Both the position numbers and the translations under genes were made by a program. The notes under the pieces were generated by a model, which was given only the letters and a program-made list of their open reading frames with translations, had not been told where the DNA came from and ran no database searches. Positions 28,731-41,259 of a stretch of 64,000 nucleotides of DNA are shown one piece after another; the first letter of the stretch is position 1; each line of letters starts with the position of its first letter. This DNA is from Batkoa obscura (lineage: Eukaryota; Entomophthoromycota; Entomophthoromycetes; Entomophthorales; Batkoaceae). The stretch covers positions 1,178,001 through 1,242,000 of the forward strand of contig JASVEC010000009.1 of NCBI GenBank assembly GCA_030770535.1, written 5' to 3'.

Positions 28731-30241
28731 ATGAGCAATTTCAATGAACATGGAGTATCACAAACAATCAGTTATGGGTTTAGTTATCTCTTCAATTTAC
28801 CAAAAACAATTTATAATTTTACAATGGGAATTAAAACACATGAAGTGGATTTAAATAAGATGAAAGTAAATCAATCTAGCACAAATTCAATTAATAAAAA
28901 TAAATTGAAACCTCAGTTAAGTATTGGTAAAAAGGTAAATTTCATTTTCCAAATATTTCATTTTCTTTATGTTAATTTATGATTCTTATTATTTTAGTGT
29001 CATAAAAAAATAAAAAGTAAGTTATTCAATATTGTTGAATTTAAAAGAAATTAAATTTTGAATTTCAGATAAAATCACAATTCAATATAATAATTTTTGG
29101 GATTTTTATAATTCACCAGAGACAATAGCAAAAGAGTAAATTTATTCCATCTATATTAAATTGGACTATTTATTAAAATTTTATTTAAAAAGTAAATTCA
29201 ATCTCATTAAGCTTCAACACTTAAAACAAACAGATCTCAATTTAAAGAATCCCAGTATACTTTCAACTATTTTACAAAATAATGCGTTTGGTACTCTTGA
29301 TTATCAATATTATTATAAATCATCAGAAATACCCGATTTATTTAATAAAGTAGAGATTCCAAAAGATTTAAATTTATTGGTAAGGTTATTTTAAAATCAC
29401 TTATTTATTTTAATTATTGAGTTTTATTAATAATTTTTATTTATATAAATAAATAGCTTGAAAAAAGTAGAATGGGCAAACTACATACTTGTTCTACACC
29501 ATATAGAAGTTTATCTACTTTAATTGGTAATACTTGGTTAAATGATGATGTAAGTTAGAATTAATTTCATTAAATAATATCAAAAATCAAATTTATTAAA
29601 CTCTTTATTTTTAGGTGATTAATCGGTATTTAGAATTAATAATTGAAAATTTAGAGAAACAAGAAAGTAAACAATTGATAATTCATCGATTTACGACCTT
29701 CTTTTTTACTACTTTAGTTGAACAAGGGTATAAAAAAGTGGCTAGATGGACACGTAAAACAGATGTTTTTAAAAAAGATATATTATTAATACCTATTAAT
29801 TTAAATAATGCTCATTGGGCTTGTGCTATTATTCATTTTAAAAGAAAAAGAATTGAATATTATGATTCAATTCCAAATACAAATACAAAAAATTATGTGG
29901 TTGGAGTAAGTCTATTGAGACGATAAAGTTAATATTATTATAACAGTTATTAATATTTTATTTGTATTTAGATACTTAAAAGTTATTTAAATGAAGAATG
30001 TATGGAGAAAAAGAAAATCCCATTTAATTTTGATGGATGGACGGATTATACACCTAACTTAATACCACAACAAATGAATGGCACAGATTGTGGAGTATTT
30101 TTATTATCATTTGCCACTTGTTTAATTCATCCTAAATTCCAAAAAAATAGGGAAATTCAATTTCCATTTAATCAAAATGATATTCAATATATTAGAAAGA
30201 GAATATTATATGAATTATTAACAGAGAAATTATTAAAATAA
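28731..30241 (+). CDS. Ulp1/SENP-family SUMO-specific cysteine protease
   Basis: C48 peptidase that matures SUMO and removes it from targets, normally at the nuclear envelope or in the nucleus. The catalytic domain occupies the C-terminal ~200 residues: substrate segment GNTWLNDDVINRYLELI, His in NLNNAHWACAIIHF, Asp in YYDSIPN, oxyanion Gln in PQQMNGTDCGVF and nucleophile Cys in the same motif. All four catalytic residues are present. The N-terminal part (28731-29400) is low-complexity and split by short introns; exon 1 ends at 28934 and exon 2 begins at 28998, is very short and is less certain. The gene ends at 30241 and runs tail to tail with Fab1 (252 bp). Ulp1- versus Ulp2-type assignment is not settled; compact C-terminal domain favours Ulp1/SENP1. 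Confidence 0.88.
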
Positions 30242-30493
30242 GATAATAAATTTTCAATTATTTAAAATTAAATTGTTTATAATATGTAATCAAAATAATG
30301 ACTTAAATATTATAATACATATTACTCTCTTCTCCCTTCCTTTTTTTGATATTATTACATTGTATGTTATAATAATAATTAAAAAGAAATAATAAAAAAT
30401 AATTTATTATTTTATAATAATAAATTAAAATAAATCAATAAAATAATTGATATATTTTCAATAATATTTATTATAATAGAATCAAATATATAA

Positions 30494-32679
30494 TTAAGGT
30501 AAATGTAACCTATTATTTTTAATCCATAAAGCATTTTTCTTGTTAAAAAACTTATCAGGAACATGAAGAAAATAACGATCAATATTAAATCGAAATCGAT
30601 GTTTATAATTAGATGGAGAAACAATTGTAGGTAATTCTCCACCTCCACCTAAAATACCTGATTCTTTAACCCAAGATTCTAATTTTTTATCCCAAGTAAA
30701 AGTTCTAATAAAATCCACAATACCAATAATTAATTGATGATTTTCTTCATCAATACCAACTAATAATGAATAATCCATTACTTTTAAACTTGATAAGAAT
30801 TTAGTATCATTAAAGATAGCCATATGTAATTGTTGTTTAGAATGAGATCGAATAAAAATTGGTGATTTACATATAATTTCCATAAAATTTTCATCTAATA
30901 ATACTTCATTTTCTTTTCCTGTAGATTGTACATGACGATTTCGGAACGAACCTTTTAAATCAAATATTCGACTAATTTTACGTTCATAGAATAAATTTTC
31001 CATTATTAATACATCAATTTTTAAACTTCTTCCAGTATGTATATTTTTAATATTAATTCGAAAAATTCCAAAGATTTTAGCTAATAAGACTGGTAACTAA
31101 ATAATATTAAAAAAAGAATTAATTATTATTAATTATTATTAACTATTATTATTATTAATTATTATTACCCCTTCAAACAAAGCTTCTCCAATATGATTAA
31201 AATATAATGGTGCAAATTTTAAAAAGGCATCTAATTCGGCTTTAGAAACTTCTTTCATTACTAATCGATTATCTAAAAATAAATTAATATTAAATAAATT
31301 ATATTTTATTTTTATTGAAATTTTAATTTTAATTAATTTACCTCGAGTTTTTAAAAAAATAGCTGAAGATTTACCCCCAGAATTATTCCACTTAACACAT
31401 CGAGCTAATGATTCGATAAATAAATCTTCTTGATCACAATATTTTCTTAATGCTTCAAATTGTAATGCATAAAAGATTTTACATGTCAATTTAACTGCTC
31501 CTTCATTTAATTGATATCTCATATGATGTCCAACTTGACTTTTTAATTCTTTTTCAATATCCATAGGTATTTTATCTTCTATTCCATTATTATTATTATT
31601 ATTATTTCCAGTTAATTCATGTAATTGAGTTAATTTACCCTTATTATTATTTTGATATATACTTTTTCTTATTAAACTAATTTGTTCAAAATATTCTTTA
31701 GTTGATAATGTAAATGCTATGATAGAACTTGGTTCATCTTCTCTTAATACAATAGGTGAATCTGGAAATATATGTTCAGTTACTTGAATAGGATATTCTA
31801 ATGGTATTTGTCCAATAGCTGATACTCCACCTAAAAAAGTAGATAATGTTTGTATTATTGAACTACGATCATTATTTTGATTATTATTATTATTTTGATT
31901 ATTATTTAATTCTATTATAGTTTTATTATTTTCATCTTTGAATAAATTAGTTTGTTGATTATTAATATTGTCTTTAGGTGAAATAGGTGGTGAATTATTA
32001 GGGGATCCATTTTGAGGTAATAAATCTAATGTTGGCTTTAAATTGAAATCTAATAAATTATCCATTAGATTATTATTTAATTGATTTTCTCTTAATAAAT
32101 TTAATTCTCTAGTTTCCATATTAGGAGATAATAAATCATCAAAATTATTTAGTGTAGATAAAATTGGTTTTTTCATTTCATTAAGATTATTTTCTTCTTC
32201 AGAATCTGATTCATCTTGTACTGCTTCTGTTGTATTTAAATAAATTTCAATTGCTGCTTTACCATGTCGACTAGGTCGACTTGTTGCTGTTGTATTCGCT
32301 CTTTTAATTCGATTACTTAATACTTTATATTGAAATTCTAATGGTTCATTAAGTTTCTTTTTATCAAGATTTCTTCTTTCTACTGATTTTAAATTATATT
32401 TATTTTTAATACTATCATCTGCTTTTTTTAAATTTTTTATAATATTTTGTTGTAATTGTTTATTATTATTATTATTATTATTCATTTGAGTCATTATTTT
32501 AATTGGTGGTTTTGGACTATTTCTAGCTGAATTATTTAAAGATGGTATATTTAATTTAGGTGTTAATACATTTCTACTTAAAGTTCCTGTTGAATATTTA
32601 TTATTTAATAAAAATTGTTTATTATTATTTTTAGAAATTGTACCACCTAAAGATACTTTATTTGGTTTATGACTTAATA

Positions 32680-32718
<39 letters not shown>

Positions 32719-35700
32719 CTTCTATTAATCTTCTAGATAATGTTTCTAATCCTAAATCATCCATTGGTATAATTTTAGGTTGTAATTTTTTAAATCCTAA
32801 ATTTAAATAATCTTCAATTTGTTTTTCTGCTTTTGGTAAAGGTGTTATGGGATTTTGTGTTGGTATTGGTGATAATTGTCTTTCTTCTTTTAACTGTCTT
32901 TCTTCTAACATTAATTTTAATGAATTTCTTCGATAACTTATTGGATTCATTATTGGTTTATAAATTAATTCCATTGGCATATCATTTAATGTATTTGCCA
33001 TATAACATAATATATCATTATCTTTAGGTGATGTACCTAATAATGGAAAATAAGTATTTAAATTATTTTCTTCTTCTTTTTCTTCTTTTAATTTAATTAT
33101 ATTTTTATTATTTTCTAATTCAGTTAATTCTTTTAATAATTTTTCTCTTTCAATTAAATTATCATTTTCAATTTCTCTTTCTGGAAATAATCTTCTTAAT
33201 TGATTTGTTGTTAATCTTCTTAAATCTTTTTCATTTTGTAAATATTTTTGAATTACATTAGTAAATTCATTATCCCATTCAGTTATCTTTTCTTGTAATA
33301 TTCTTAATACTAAATTTAAAGCTAAAGTATCTGTTGGATGGGAATTTAAATACGTTTGTTGTAATATTTGTAATGTATAACTTCTTTCTGCTGCTACTCT
33401 TCGGGACATTTCCATTAAATCTTGTCGACAGGTTTCTGATTTTGCTGCTGATATACTATACATTAATAAACTTTTAACTTTTTCACTAACTGAATCCCAA
33501 TATTTGTTAATTTTAATTTTGAAATTATTAAAATCTTTGAGTTTTAAATCAATTGAAATTTGATGATTAAAATATAATTTAGTTGGTGGTACATTAACTT
33601 CCATTAAATCAATTAATTCAAATTCAAATTTAGCTGCTAAATCATTATAACCAAAATATCTTACATGATCTCGATGAATATCATGTGGACATAAACTAGC
33701 TCTTACATTTAAATTTGTTTGATAAAATGATAATTCTAAATATTTTCCTAAAGATAATTTCCAAGTTTCTTCAGCCATAGGTACTACTGGTAATACCTTT
33801 TCACATAATTTACAATAACTCCACATTAATATAGTACTTTCCATACCTGCTATTGGTGAAGGTAATTCTTCTACTGTTACTGTTATTCTTGCATTTCCAT
33901 GTACATAACTTTTAGAATGTTTAATAACAGATTGATCACATGTTCCACATAATACTTTTAAATCAAAACAAGATAATTCTAAAAATTGACCTAAAGTTAA
34001 ATCGCTTGACTTATAATATTCAATTGTATAACTTTGTGGTGGTTGACAGATAATTGTTTGAAATAAAGATACATTACAATATAATATAGTAATTGATTGA
34101 TGAGATGCTGGTGATAAAGAAGGTCGAAAATTATTTAAAAATGCATGATATGATTTAAATGTTTGTATATGTTCTTCAATTAATGCATTGGCTCCTTTAT
34201 CTGGCATAAATTCAGAATAATATTCAGGTTCATTTTGTTTACTTTCATTTTTTAATATATAATTATTACTATTATTATCTTCTTTACTTATATTACATTT
34301 ATATTTTTCATTTAATTCTTGTATTTTATTAACTTCTTCTTTCATTTTAAGCAATAAATAAGGTACTGGAAACTTAATAAATGGAGATGAAGATAATATT
34401 TTTATATTAAATGGTTGAATTAATTTATCTGTATCTAAACTTAATGGATTAAGATCTGAAGATATATAAATTTTTTCATTAATATTATTAACATCTTCTA
34501 ATTCAATTAAAGTATCATTATTAACTTCAGGTGATGGAATTTTAGCTAATTCATCTCTTAATAATACTGTTTCTAATTTTAAACTATACGCAGCATTGAC
34601 TAATAATCTAACAATATTTTTAATTTTATTTAATTTATCAATTGTACCACCTCTTAAAATAATAGTACAACCTAAATCTTCTTTACATCCTTTAAAATAT
34701 AAATAACTTTTTTTAAAAGTAGGTATCATTTCATGCATAAAAGTTTGAACTTCAAATATTTCACAATCTCCTAATCGTGGTTCTAACCATAATTGTTCTA
34801 AACTAGATATTATTTCTGCTTGAGTACATCTTGCAATGGCTCGAATCACTGATCTTTTAACATTCATTGCTACACATAAATTAGCTTTATATAAAAAATC
34901 TAAAGCAATTCTTGATATTGTTCTTTCAGCTATAACTAAAGTGGGTCGTAATGCTAATACTCTAGCTACCATGTTTTTTAAATGTTCACTTTCTTGTGCA
35001 ATTACTGGTTCAATGGACATAAATTGATAATCTACTCTTTGATATTCAAATGGAAATGTAATAATTAATATTCTTGGTCGTATTAATTTTCTACTCATCA
35101 TTTTGTGTGTTAAATTTTTACTACATACTACTCCATCAATATATTCTGAATTAATTGGTAATCCTCCAGGTATTTTTTTTATTTTGACATAACGTAATAT
35201 ATCCATACTATCTCCTCCTTTTACATTTAAATTCATTTTAAATGATGCTTGTAATACTAAAGGTATTATTATATCTTCCCATCCTTCTTCTTGACTTATA
35301 TGTGCTTCAGCTAATAACTCATTAAATAATTTTTTTAAATGAGATAATGAGGCAGCATTGATATGATTATCAAATAAACTTTTAGTTTTAATTGTTGAAG
35401 ATGGTAAATTATTATCAAGTGAACTTATAGTTAATTTACGCATTAATTTACGTGCATTTGGTGACGTTAAATTACTATTCATTAAACTTTTTCTTGGAAA
35501 TGAATGAGATTTAAATTTACCTTCTTCATTAAATATTTCACTCCTTTTATTATATGAAATACTATCTTTAAATCCTGTTATCATGGAATAATTATCCTTT
35601 TTATTAATCATTTTATTTAATCGTTGATATTTAACTTCTTTTTCATCCATTATTTCTTCATTAATATTCTCTTTTCTTAATTTATCATCTAATTTGTTAT

Positions 35701-36961
35701 TATTACTATTATTATTATTATTATTATTATTATCAATTGAATCATCTATTTGTGTTACTTTCTTATTGCTTATTATTTCTGTGGGTAAAATAAGATTATT
35801 ATCCATTTTAAATTCTAGATTATTTGCTACTCTTGTACCAGCAGTTAATAAACTTTTTAAACCTTCAGGTTTAATATTCTGATCTAATTGATTGCTATTA
35901 ATATTACGTAAATTATTAAATTCTTCATTAATATGTTCTTTTGATAAACAATTATTTAATGTATGATTTGTCTTATTTGGAAATTGATTGATAACATAAG
36001 TACATGAATCTGAATCATAATTACGTTGATTATTGTCTTGATTATTAACCGAATTTCTTAATGTAAAACAATAATCACATACTCTAATTAAACCATTATG
36101 TCCCATACTTTCACCAGATATCATATTGGAAGCACAATCACCACAAAATATTTGCCCTTTAATAAAATTAAAATTAATAATGTTAATATTAAATTATTTA
36201 AAGTAAATGTCAAAATAGAAATTACCACAAATACGACAGTGATGTTTTCTTCGAAATAATTGAGAAAATGGTTTACTACAATTATAACATTCATGACAAT
36301 GTTCATCTTTCATCCAATAAGCTTTATTAATACCTCCACCTTGTCCTTGTAATCGTTTTAATATATTAGTAACTGCTTCTGTTGGTCGAGTATTAAATAA
36401 ACTTGATGAAGAGTTATTTCCTTCTCCATTTTTATAAAAATTATTCTTGTTTATTTCCATATTACTTTGTAAACTATTTTTGGAACTTTCAAAATCAATA
36501 TTTGGACTAGAAGTATTTGTTGTAAAACTATCTTTTCTTTTCCTACCTTCCCATTCATTGTACCCTTTACTACCCATATCTGTTTGAGTATCCAAACTTC
36601 TACTTGTCTCACTGTTGTTATCCGAACTATAAATAAATTTGGGTATTACATTGGCTAAATCAAACTTATTTTCAGGTAATCTAGTATTACTTTCTTCCAC
36701 TGTTTTTCTTAGATTTCTAATAGCTTCAGAAGAAGAATGATTAGAAGCTCTAGAATTTGGTCTTTTTGGTTCAACATTTAAATTAACTTCAGGAGTTGTT
36801 GTTATTGGATTATAATTTTTATTATCTTTAGGTTCTGGATTATCAAAAATAATAGTATTCTTAACACGTTCTAAAAGTTTACTAATTAAGCCTTGCTTTT
36901 CGGTATGTTTTGAACTTTCCATCTCATCAAAACTAATAAAATTGGTATTTTTATTGGTCAT
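30494..36961 (-). CDS. FAB1: Fab1/PIKfyve phosphatidylinositol-3-phosphate 5-kinase
   Basis: Makes PI(3,5)P2 on endosomes and the vacuole; about 2085 aa in four exons: 36226-36961, 31342-36156, 31169-31272, 30494-31096. Exon 1 carries most of the FYVE finger ([30 protein letters not shown]), completed in exon 2 by IFCGDCAS and RVCDYC. The CCT/TCP1-like domain follows ([10 protein letters not shown]). A CHK-type Cys/His region comes next ([43 protein letters not shown]). The C-terminal PIP kinase has GGKSSAIF, the lysine strand [45 protein letters not shown] and IDRYFL. All catalytic elements are present. The protein holds several Asn/Gln runs coded by AAT/ATT repeats, mainly between domains. 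The 69-bp intron 31273-31341 keeps the frame open and could be retained. Confidence 0.95.
32689..32721. repeat. trinucleotide (ATT)n microsatellite inside Fab1
   Basis: Uninterrupted ATT/TTA run coding about eleven Asn residues in the Fab1 inter-domain linker. Further shorter runs lie near 31592, 31880, 32464 and 35709. Confidence 0.9.
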
Positions 36962-37971
36962 TTTCGATTAACACATTGAAGTACCAAATATAAAATTAAA
37001 ATTATTAACTGATTAATTAATATTAATAGATATAAATTGAGAAGTGATAATGTTATACAGAGGGTTAAAAATGCTTGTAAAATAGTAATTGTAAAAATAA
37101 AATTTTTTTTGAGGTTGTTTAAGTTATGGTTTTGAACATGCTTTTCTAAGTGCTCAGTGATGCAATTAACAATTAGTAAAATATTATTGGTTCCTTTTAT
37201 TTTATCTTCCTTGACTAAAAATTCTAAAGGTTAAGCACCCGCCTCTACGTCAAGTTTATTAGTATTTGTTGATATTTAAGTATATAGTTCTTATATCTTT
37301 TTCTTTAATTTATTTTTTTTATTTGTATAAATTCCGATACTATAGATATTCTTTCAATATATTATTTGAAGAAATTGGTATGGATAATTCTTTTATTAAC
37401 CCTTTGAGAAAACGTCCACTTCATTCAAAACAGAAGTATTACCAAATAAGGTAAAAAAGTGAAAATATTTTGGCTAAATACAGTTCGAATTGACCCTACC
37501 TATCCAGCAGCAATGAGCTTGAGCAAACCCCTTCACGTTCTGTTAGAGAGGTTAATAAAGTTCAGAGCATTTAGTACTAGGGGCGGGAAACCAACCAGTG
37601 AGGATGTATACTAATAGAAACTGTATAGTGAATATGTCTAGTTTCTAATAGGATTGAGCAACCTGAGTTACTCGCTGTTCTTGTTATTGTAAATTTTAGT
37701 TTAAATATAAAATTTGCTTATTTCCTAAGTCAATTTTTTAAAAATTAATAGAATTGTTTTTATTGATTAGAATTGTCTTATTTTGTTTTAATAACATTAT
37801 AAATTTTTATATTGTTGAGTAAATTTATCAATATGATTTGAGTTGTTTTAAGTTTTTGTGAATAAATCTTACTTTAAAATTTATTTTATATAGACTTTCA
37901 CAATTTATATTTAAAAACACCTAACTATTAAGAATACTTTTAAATATGATTAAATATTTTAATGGTTAATA

Positions 37972-38078
37972 ACATGAGGGTGTTTTTTTTGATTTCATCA
38001 CTTTTTCTATTTTTTAAGCACTATTTGAGTGGAAAAGCTATCAGTGAAACTCTTGAACAAAAAAATACATCCCCATAT
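37972..38078 (+). mobile_element. MITE family A, copy 12
   Basis: Starts ACATGAGGGTGTTTTTTTTG and ends ATACATCCCCATAT. Contains TTTTAAGCACTATTTGAGTGG. Left end degraded, right end consensus. Confidence 0.85.
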
Positions 38079-38205
38079 TGTATAAAATAATATCCTTTTT
38101 TATTTTTAAGTAATTGTTAACATTTACAACATCAAAAGCTTACAACTTAATGTAAGATTGTATTTTAGATTATATTTTAAAATGCTAATATTTAATTGAA
38201 TGATT

Positions 38206-38373
38206 TACAACTACCGCAGCTCTTTTGCGATCTGTCTAATAGCTCATTCAAGTAGAAAATTATTATTGAAATTTGTTTAAATATAGTGATTGTGCAACAA
38301 AGATCAATTGTGGAAATTGTTTGGTTATAAAAATCACCACTATAAAGGTCGCAAAAAAGTTGCAACAACTGTA
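38206..38373. mobile_element. Tc1/mariner-like MITE with 28-nt inverted repeats
   Basis: Left arm 38206-38233 and right arm 38346-38373 match at 20 of 28 positions and all eight differences are transitions. Outermost bases are TA on both sides, followed by CARYTRYYGCARCT then TTTTGCGA. The GTTGCAACTTTTTTGCGACC right end is typical of Tc1-like termini. 168 bp, no coding capacity. Confidence 0.65.
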
Positions 38374-39124
38374 CACAATAAAAAATATTAATCTCTAATT
38401 TACCATATTAATACATTATTATAATAACAATCAATAGTAAATAAGGATGTTGACTTATTACAAGTTAAATACTAGAGTAACATCCATTTAATAAAAAATC
38501 AATATAATTTTCAACCAAAATAATCAATTTTAGTTGAATTTAGTTTAATAAATATTATAAATATTCTTGTGAAATAAATTCGCTAATTTATTAACAAAAT
38601 TTGGTGTAGTTTAGTATTGCTACTTTCTAATACTATTATATTAAATAACATGAATAGTATAAACAATATTAAAATCAAACTTGACGACAACAATGAATTT
38701 TATCACTTATTTTGGTGCTACAATGAATAATTGAGATAATCAATTATTGGAATATTAATAATAATGATAACATAAATAACTTTATTATAATATAATAAAT
38801 AACAATGATAAACAAAATAAAGGCTAAATAAATAAAAAAGCTAGGATATACTAAAACAAATAACTATGGTTGGTTGAAATGATGGATTGAATACAAGCAA
38901 TTGTAATATTTCAATATTAATCTTTAAAAAGGCTAAAATCTCAAAGCAAATCTTCACAAAATAGGCTAAAGTAATTAGATCCACCAATAAAATCTTGACT
39001 CAGATAAAATAAAAAGATGAGGTGGAATGAGTAAAGGCTAATTTGAATTTTAAAACGATTATAAAAATGCAACTTACTCCATTTTGACTTCTTTAATTTT
39101 ATTTCGAATTTTTTTAATTCAAAA

Positions 39125-40436
39125 ATGTCTTCTTTTGGCACTATATTTAAAGTCACTACTTATGGTGAAAGTCATTGTTCCTCGGTTGGCTGTATAATAG
39201 AAAATGTCCCTCCAGGTTTAGAAGTAACGGAAGATTTAATTCAACCTCAATTAACTAGACGTAGACCAGGTCAAAGTAACTTAACTACTCCAGTAAATAA
39301 TCCTATTTATTATAGTTTCAATACATTAAGACTAACACATTTAATTATCTTATTAGCGTAATGAAGCTGATCGCGTCAAAATCGAGGCAGGTGTTGAACA
39401 TGGAGTAAGTTTAGGTAGTCCCATTGCTTTGACAGTTAAAAACTTAGATCAAAGGCCTCATGATTATAGTGAAACTGATTTATACCCAAGACCAAGTCAT
39501 GCTGATTGGACTTATTTATTAAAATATCAATTAAAATCTTCTTCTGGTGGAGGTAGATCTTCTGCTAGAGAAACTATTGGCCGTGTAGCTGCTGGTACCA
39601 TAGCTGAACTTTATTTAAGAAAAGCATTCAATACTGAGATTGTTGCTTTTGTTTCTCAAGTGGGTAAAGTTAAAATGGACTTCCTTAATGGTGAAGAAAA
39701 TCATTTGGAATTTATGAAGTTTTTAAATACTATTGATCGTCCAACAGTAGACCAAAATAACATTCGTTGTCCAGATATACACGTTAGTGAGAAGATGAGA
39801 GAAGTAATAATAATGTTATTACATTTGGATTATTACTAATTTTTATAGGCTATTTTAGAAGCTAAAGAAAGAAATGATAGTATAGGCGGTGTAGTAACTT
39901 GTGTTATTCGTAATGCACCAAAAGGGTTAGGAGAACCATGTTTTGATAAATTAGAAGCTAAACTTGCTCATGCTATGTTATCTATTCCAGCTACTAAAGG
40001 ATTCGAAATTGGATCTGGGTTTAATGGAGCAGCTATGTATGGATCTCAACATAATGATAAATGGGTACCAACTGAAGGTGGCCTTTCAACTGTTACTAAT
40101 TATTCAGGTGGTATACAAGGAGGTATTTCTAATGGAGAAAACATTTATTTTAATATTGCATTTAAACCAGCAGCTACTATTTCTCAAGAACAAGAAACTT
40201 GTACTTATGATGGTGAACCAGGTGTATTAAAAGCTCGTGGTAGACATGATCCTTGTGTACTTCCAAGAGCTATTCCAATTGTAGAAGCTATGGCTTCTTT
40301 AGTTATCATAGATAATTTTCTTATCCAATCCGCTAGACTTTCAGCTAAGCAATTGATTCCAAATGCCAATATTCATCCTTCCCTTTTAGGTAAAATTCCT
40401 ACCAAATCTACTAATGGTGTCAATGGCAATCATTAG
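39125..40436 (+). CDS. ARO2: chorismate synthase
   Basis: Last step of the shikimate pathway: converts 5-enolpyruvylshikimate-3-phosphate to chorismate using reduced FMN. 400 aa, three exons (39125-39292, 39357-39803, 39849-40436), all in phase. The three family signatures are present: [18 protein letters not shown] near the N-terminus, the [21 protein letters not shown] loop (contiguous, cited in two parts: [14 protein letters not shown] and IGRVAAG), and [19 protein letters not shown] near the C-terminus. The segment [18 protein letters not shown] is also conserved. No FMN-reductase domain is fused to the C-terminus as it is in bifunctional annotations; length equals the monofunctional enzyme. 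The pathway's presence confirms a non-animal host. Confidence 0.97.
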
Positions 40437-41259
40437 TTAAATTCGATTTATTTTATTGTTTACTTTATTAAAAAAATAAACTTAACTCACATTTAAATAT
40501 TTAGTGTGACATGGCTTGATTATTAATCTAATCCTTTTTATTATACTCTAAGTGATTTAGTATTCTAAATCATAGTATTTTTTCACTCTAGGTTATAGTG
40601 ACTACCGTTAATAAGACATATTTACATACATAAATTTATTACTATTCAATTTTGATATAAACAACAAATCTTAAAAACATAAAAAAAAAGTAATTAACTT
40701 TAAGCAACCCTCTAGTATAACCGTATTTGAAACAAAAGTTACTTCTTGAATGTAAAAATTATTAGAATATTTGAATAGTTTACTTATACGAAAATTAACT
40801 TTTATTTCGAATGTGGTAATGACATTGAAATGTTCTACCAAACTATAAAATTTATCTTATTTCTTAGACATGAATATTTTAAGTTTATATCAAATAGACG
40901 CTTCAATATAAATCCAAAAGAATTTCAAATAACTATTGTACTTAATTATAACTACACTAAATGACTAAAACTATCATTATCTATGCTATAAAGCGAATAT
41001 TATTTTGAAGTTATTCTATAGACTTTTAGATAATAACAGCAGTAATTAGAACCATTATCTCTATACCTAAAAGCAAACATGTGAATAATCTGATAAAAAA
41101 CAGCTTACATAAACTTGATAAATACGCCAAAATATTTATAAATATTAAAAAAATTTTATTAAAAAAATTAAAACATGGACTTTTAGAATAGCATAATAAT
41201 ATTTAACTCCACCATAACATACAAAATAAAAAATCAATTCAAGTACTATCCTTTAAAGA
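40437..41259. other. convergent-gene spacer
   Basis: AT-rich 3' flanks of chorismate synthase and of the large gene on the other strand. No gene, RNA or repeat recognised. Confidence 0.55.

Larger units (their letters stand above)
36962..39124. other. long intergenic region, Fab1 to chorismate synthase
   Basis: Divergent promoter region for Fab1 (-) and chorismate synthase (+). It holds MITE copy 12, the Tc1-like element at 38206-38373, and a more G+C-rich island at 37490-37690 discussed under findings. No intact gene seen. Confidence 0.55.

Noticed and set aside
37480-37500. GTTCGAATT resembling a tRNA T-loop
   Set aside because: The flanking bases cannot form a T-stem and no anticodon or acceptor arm is found upstream.
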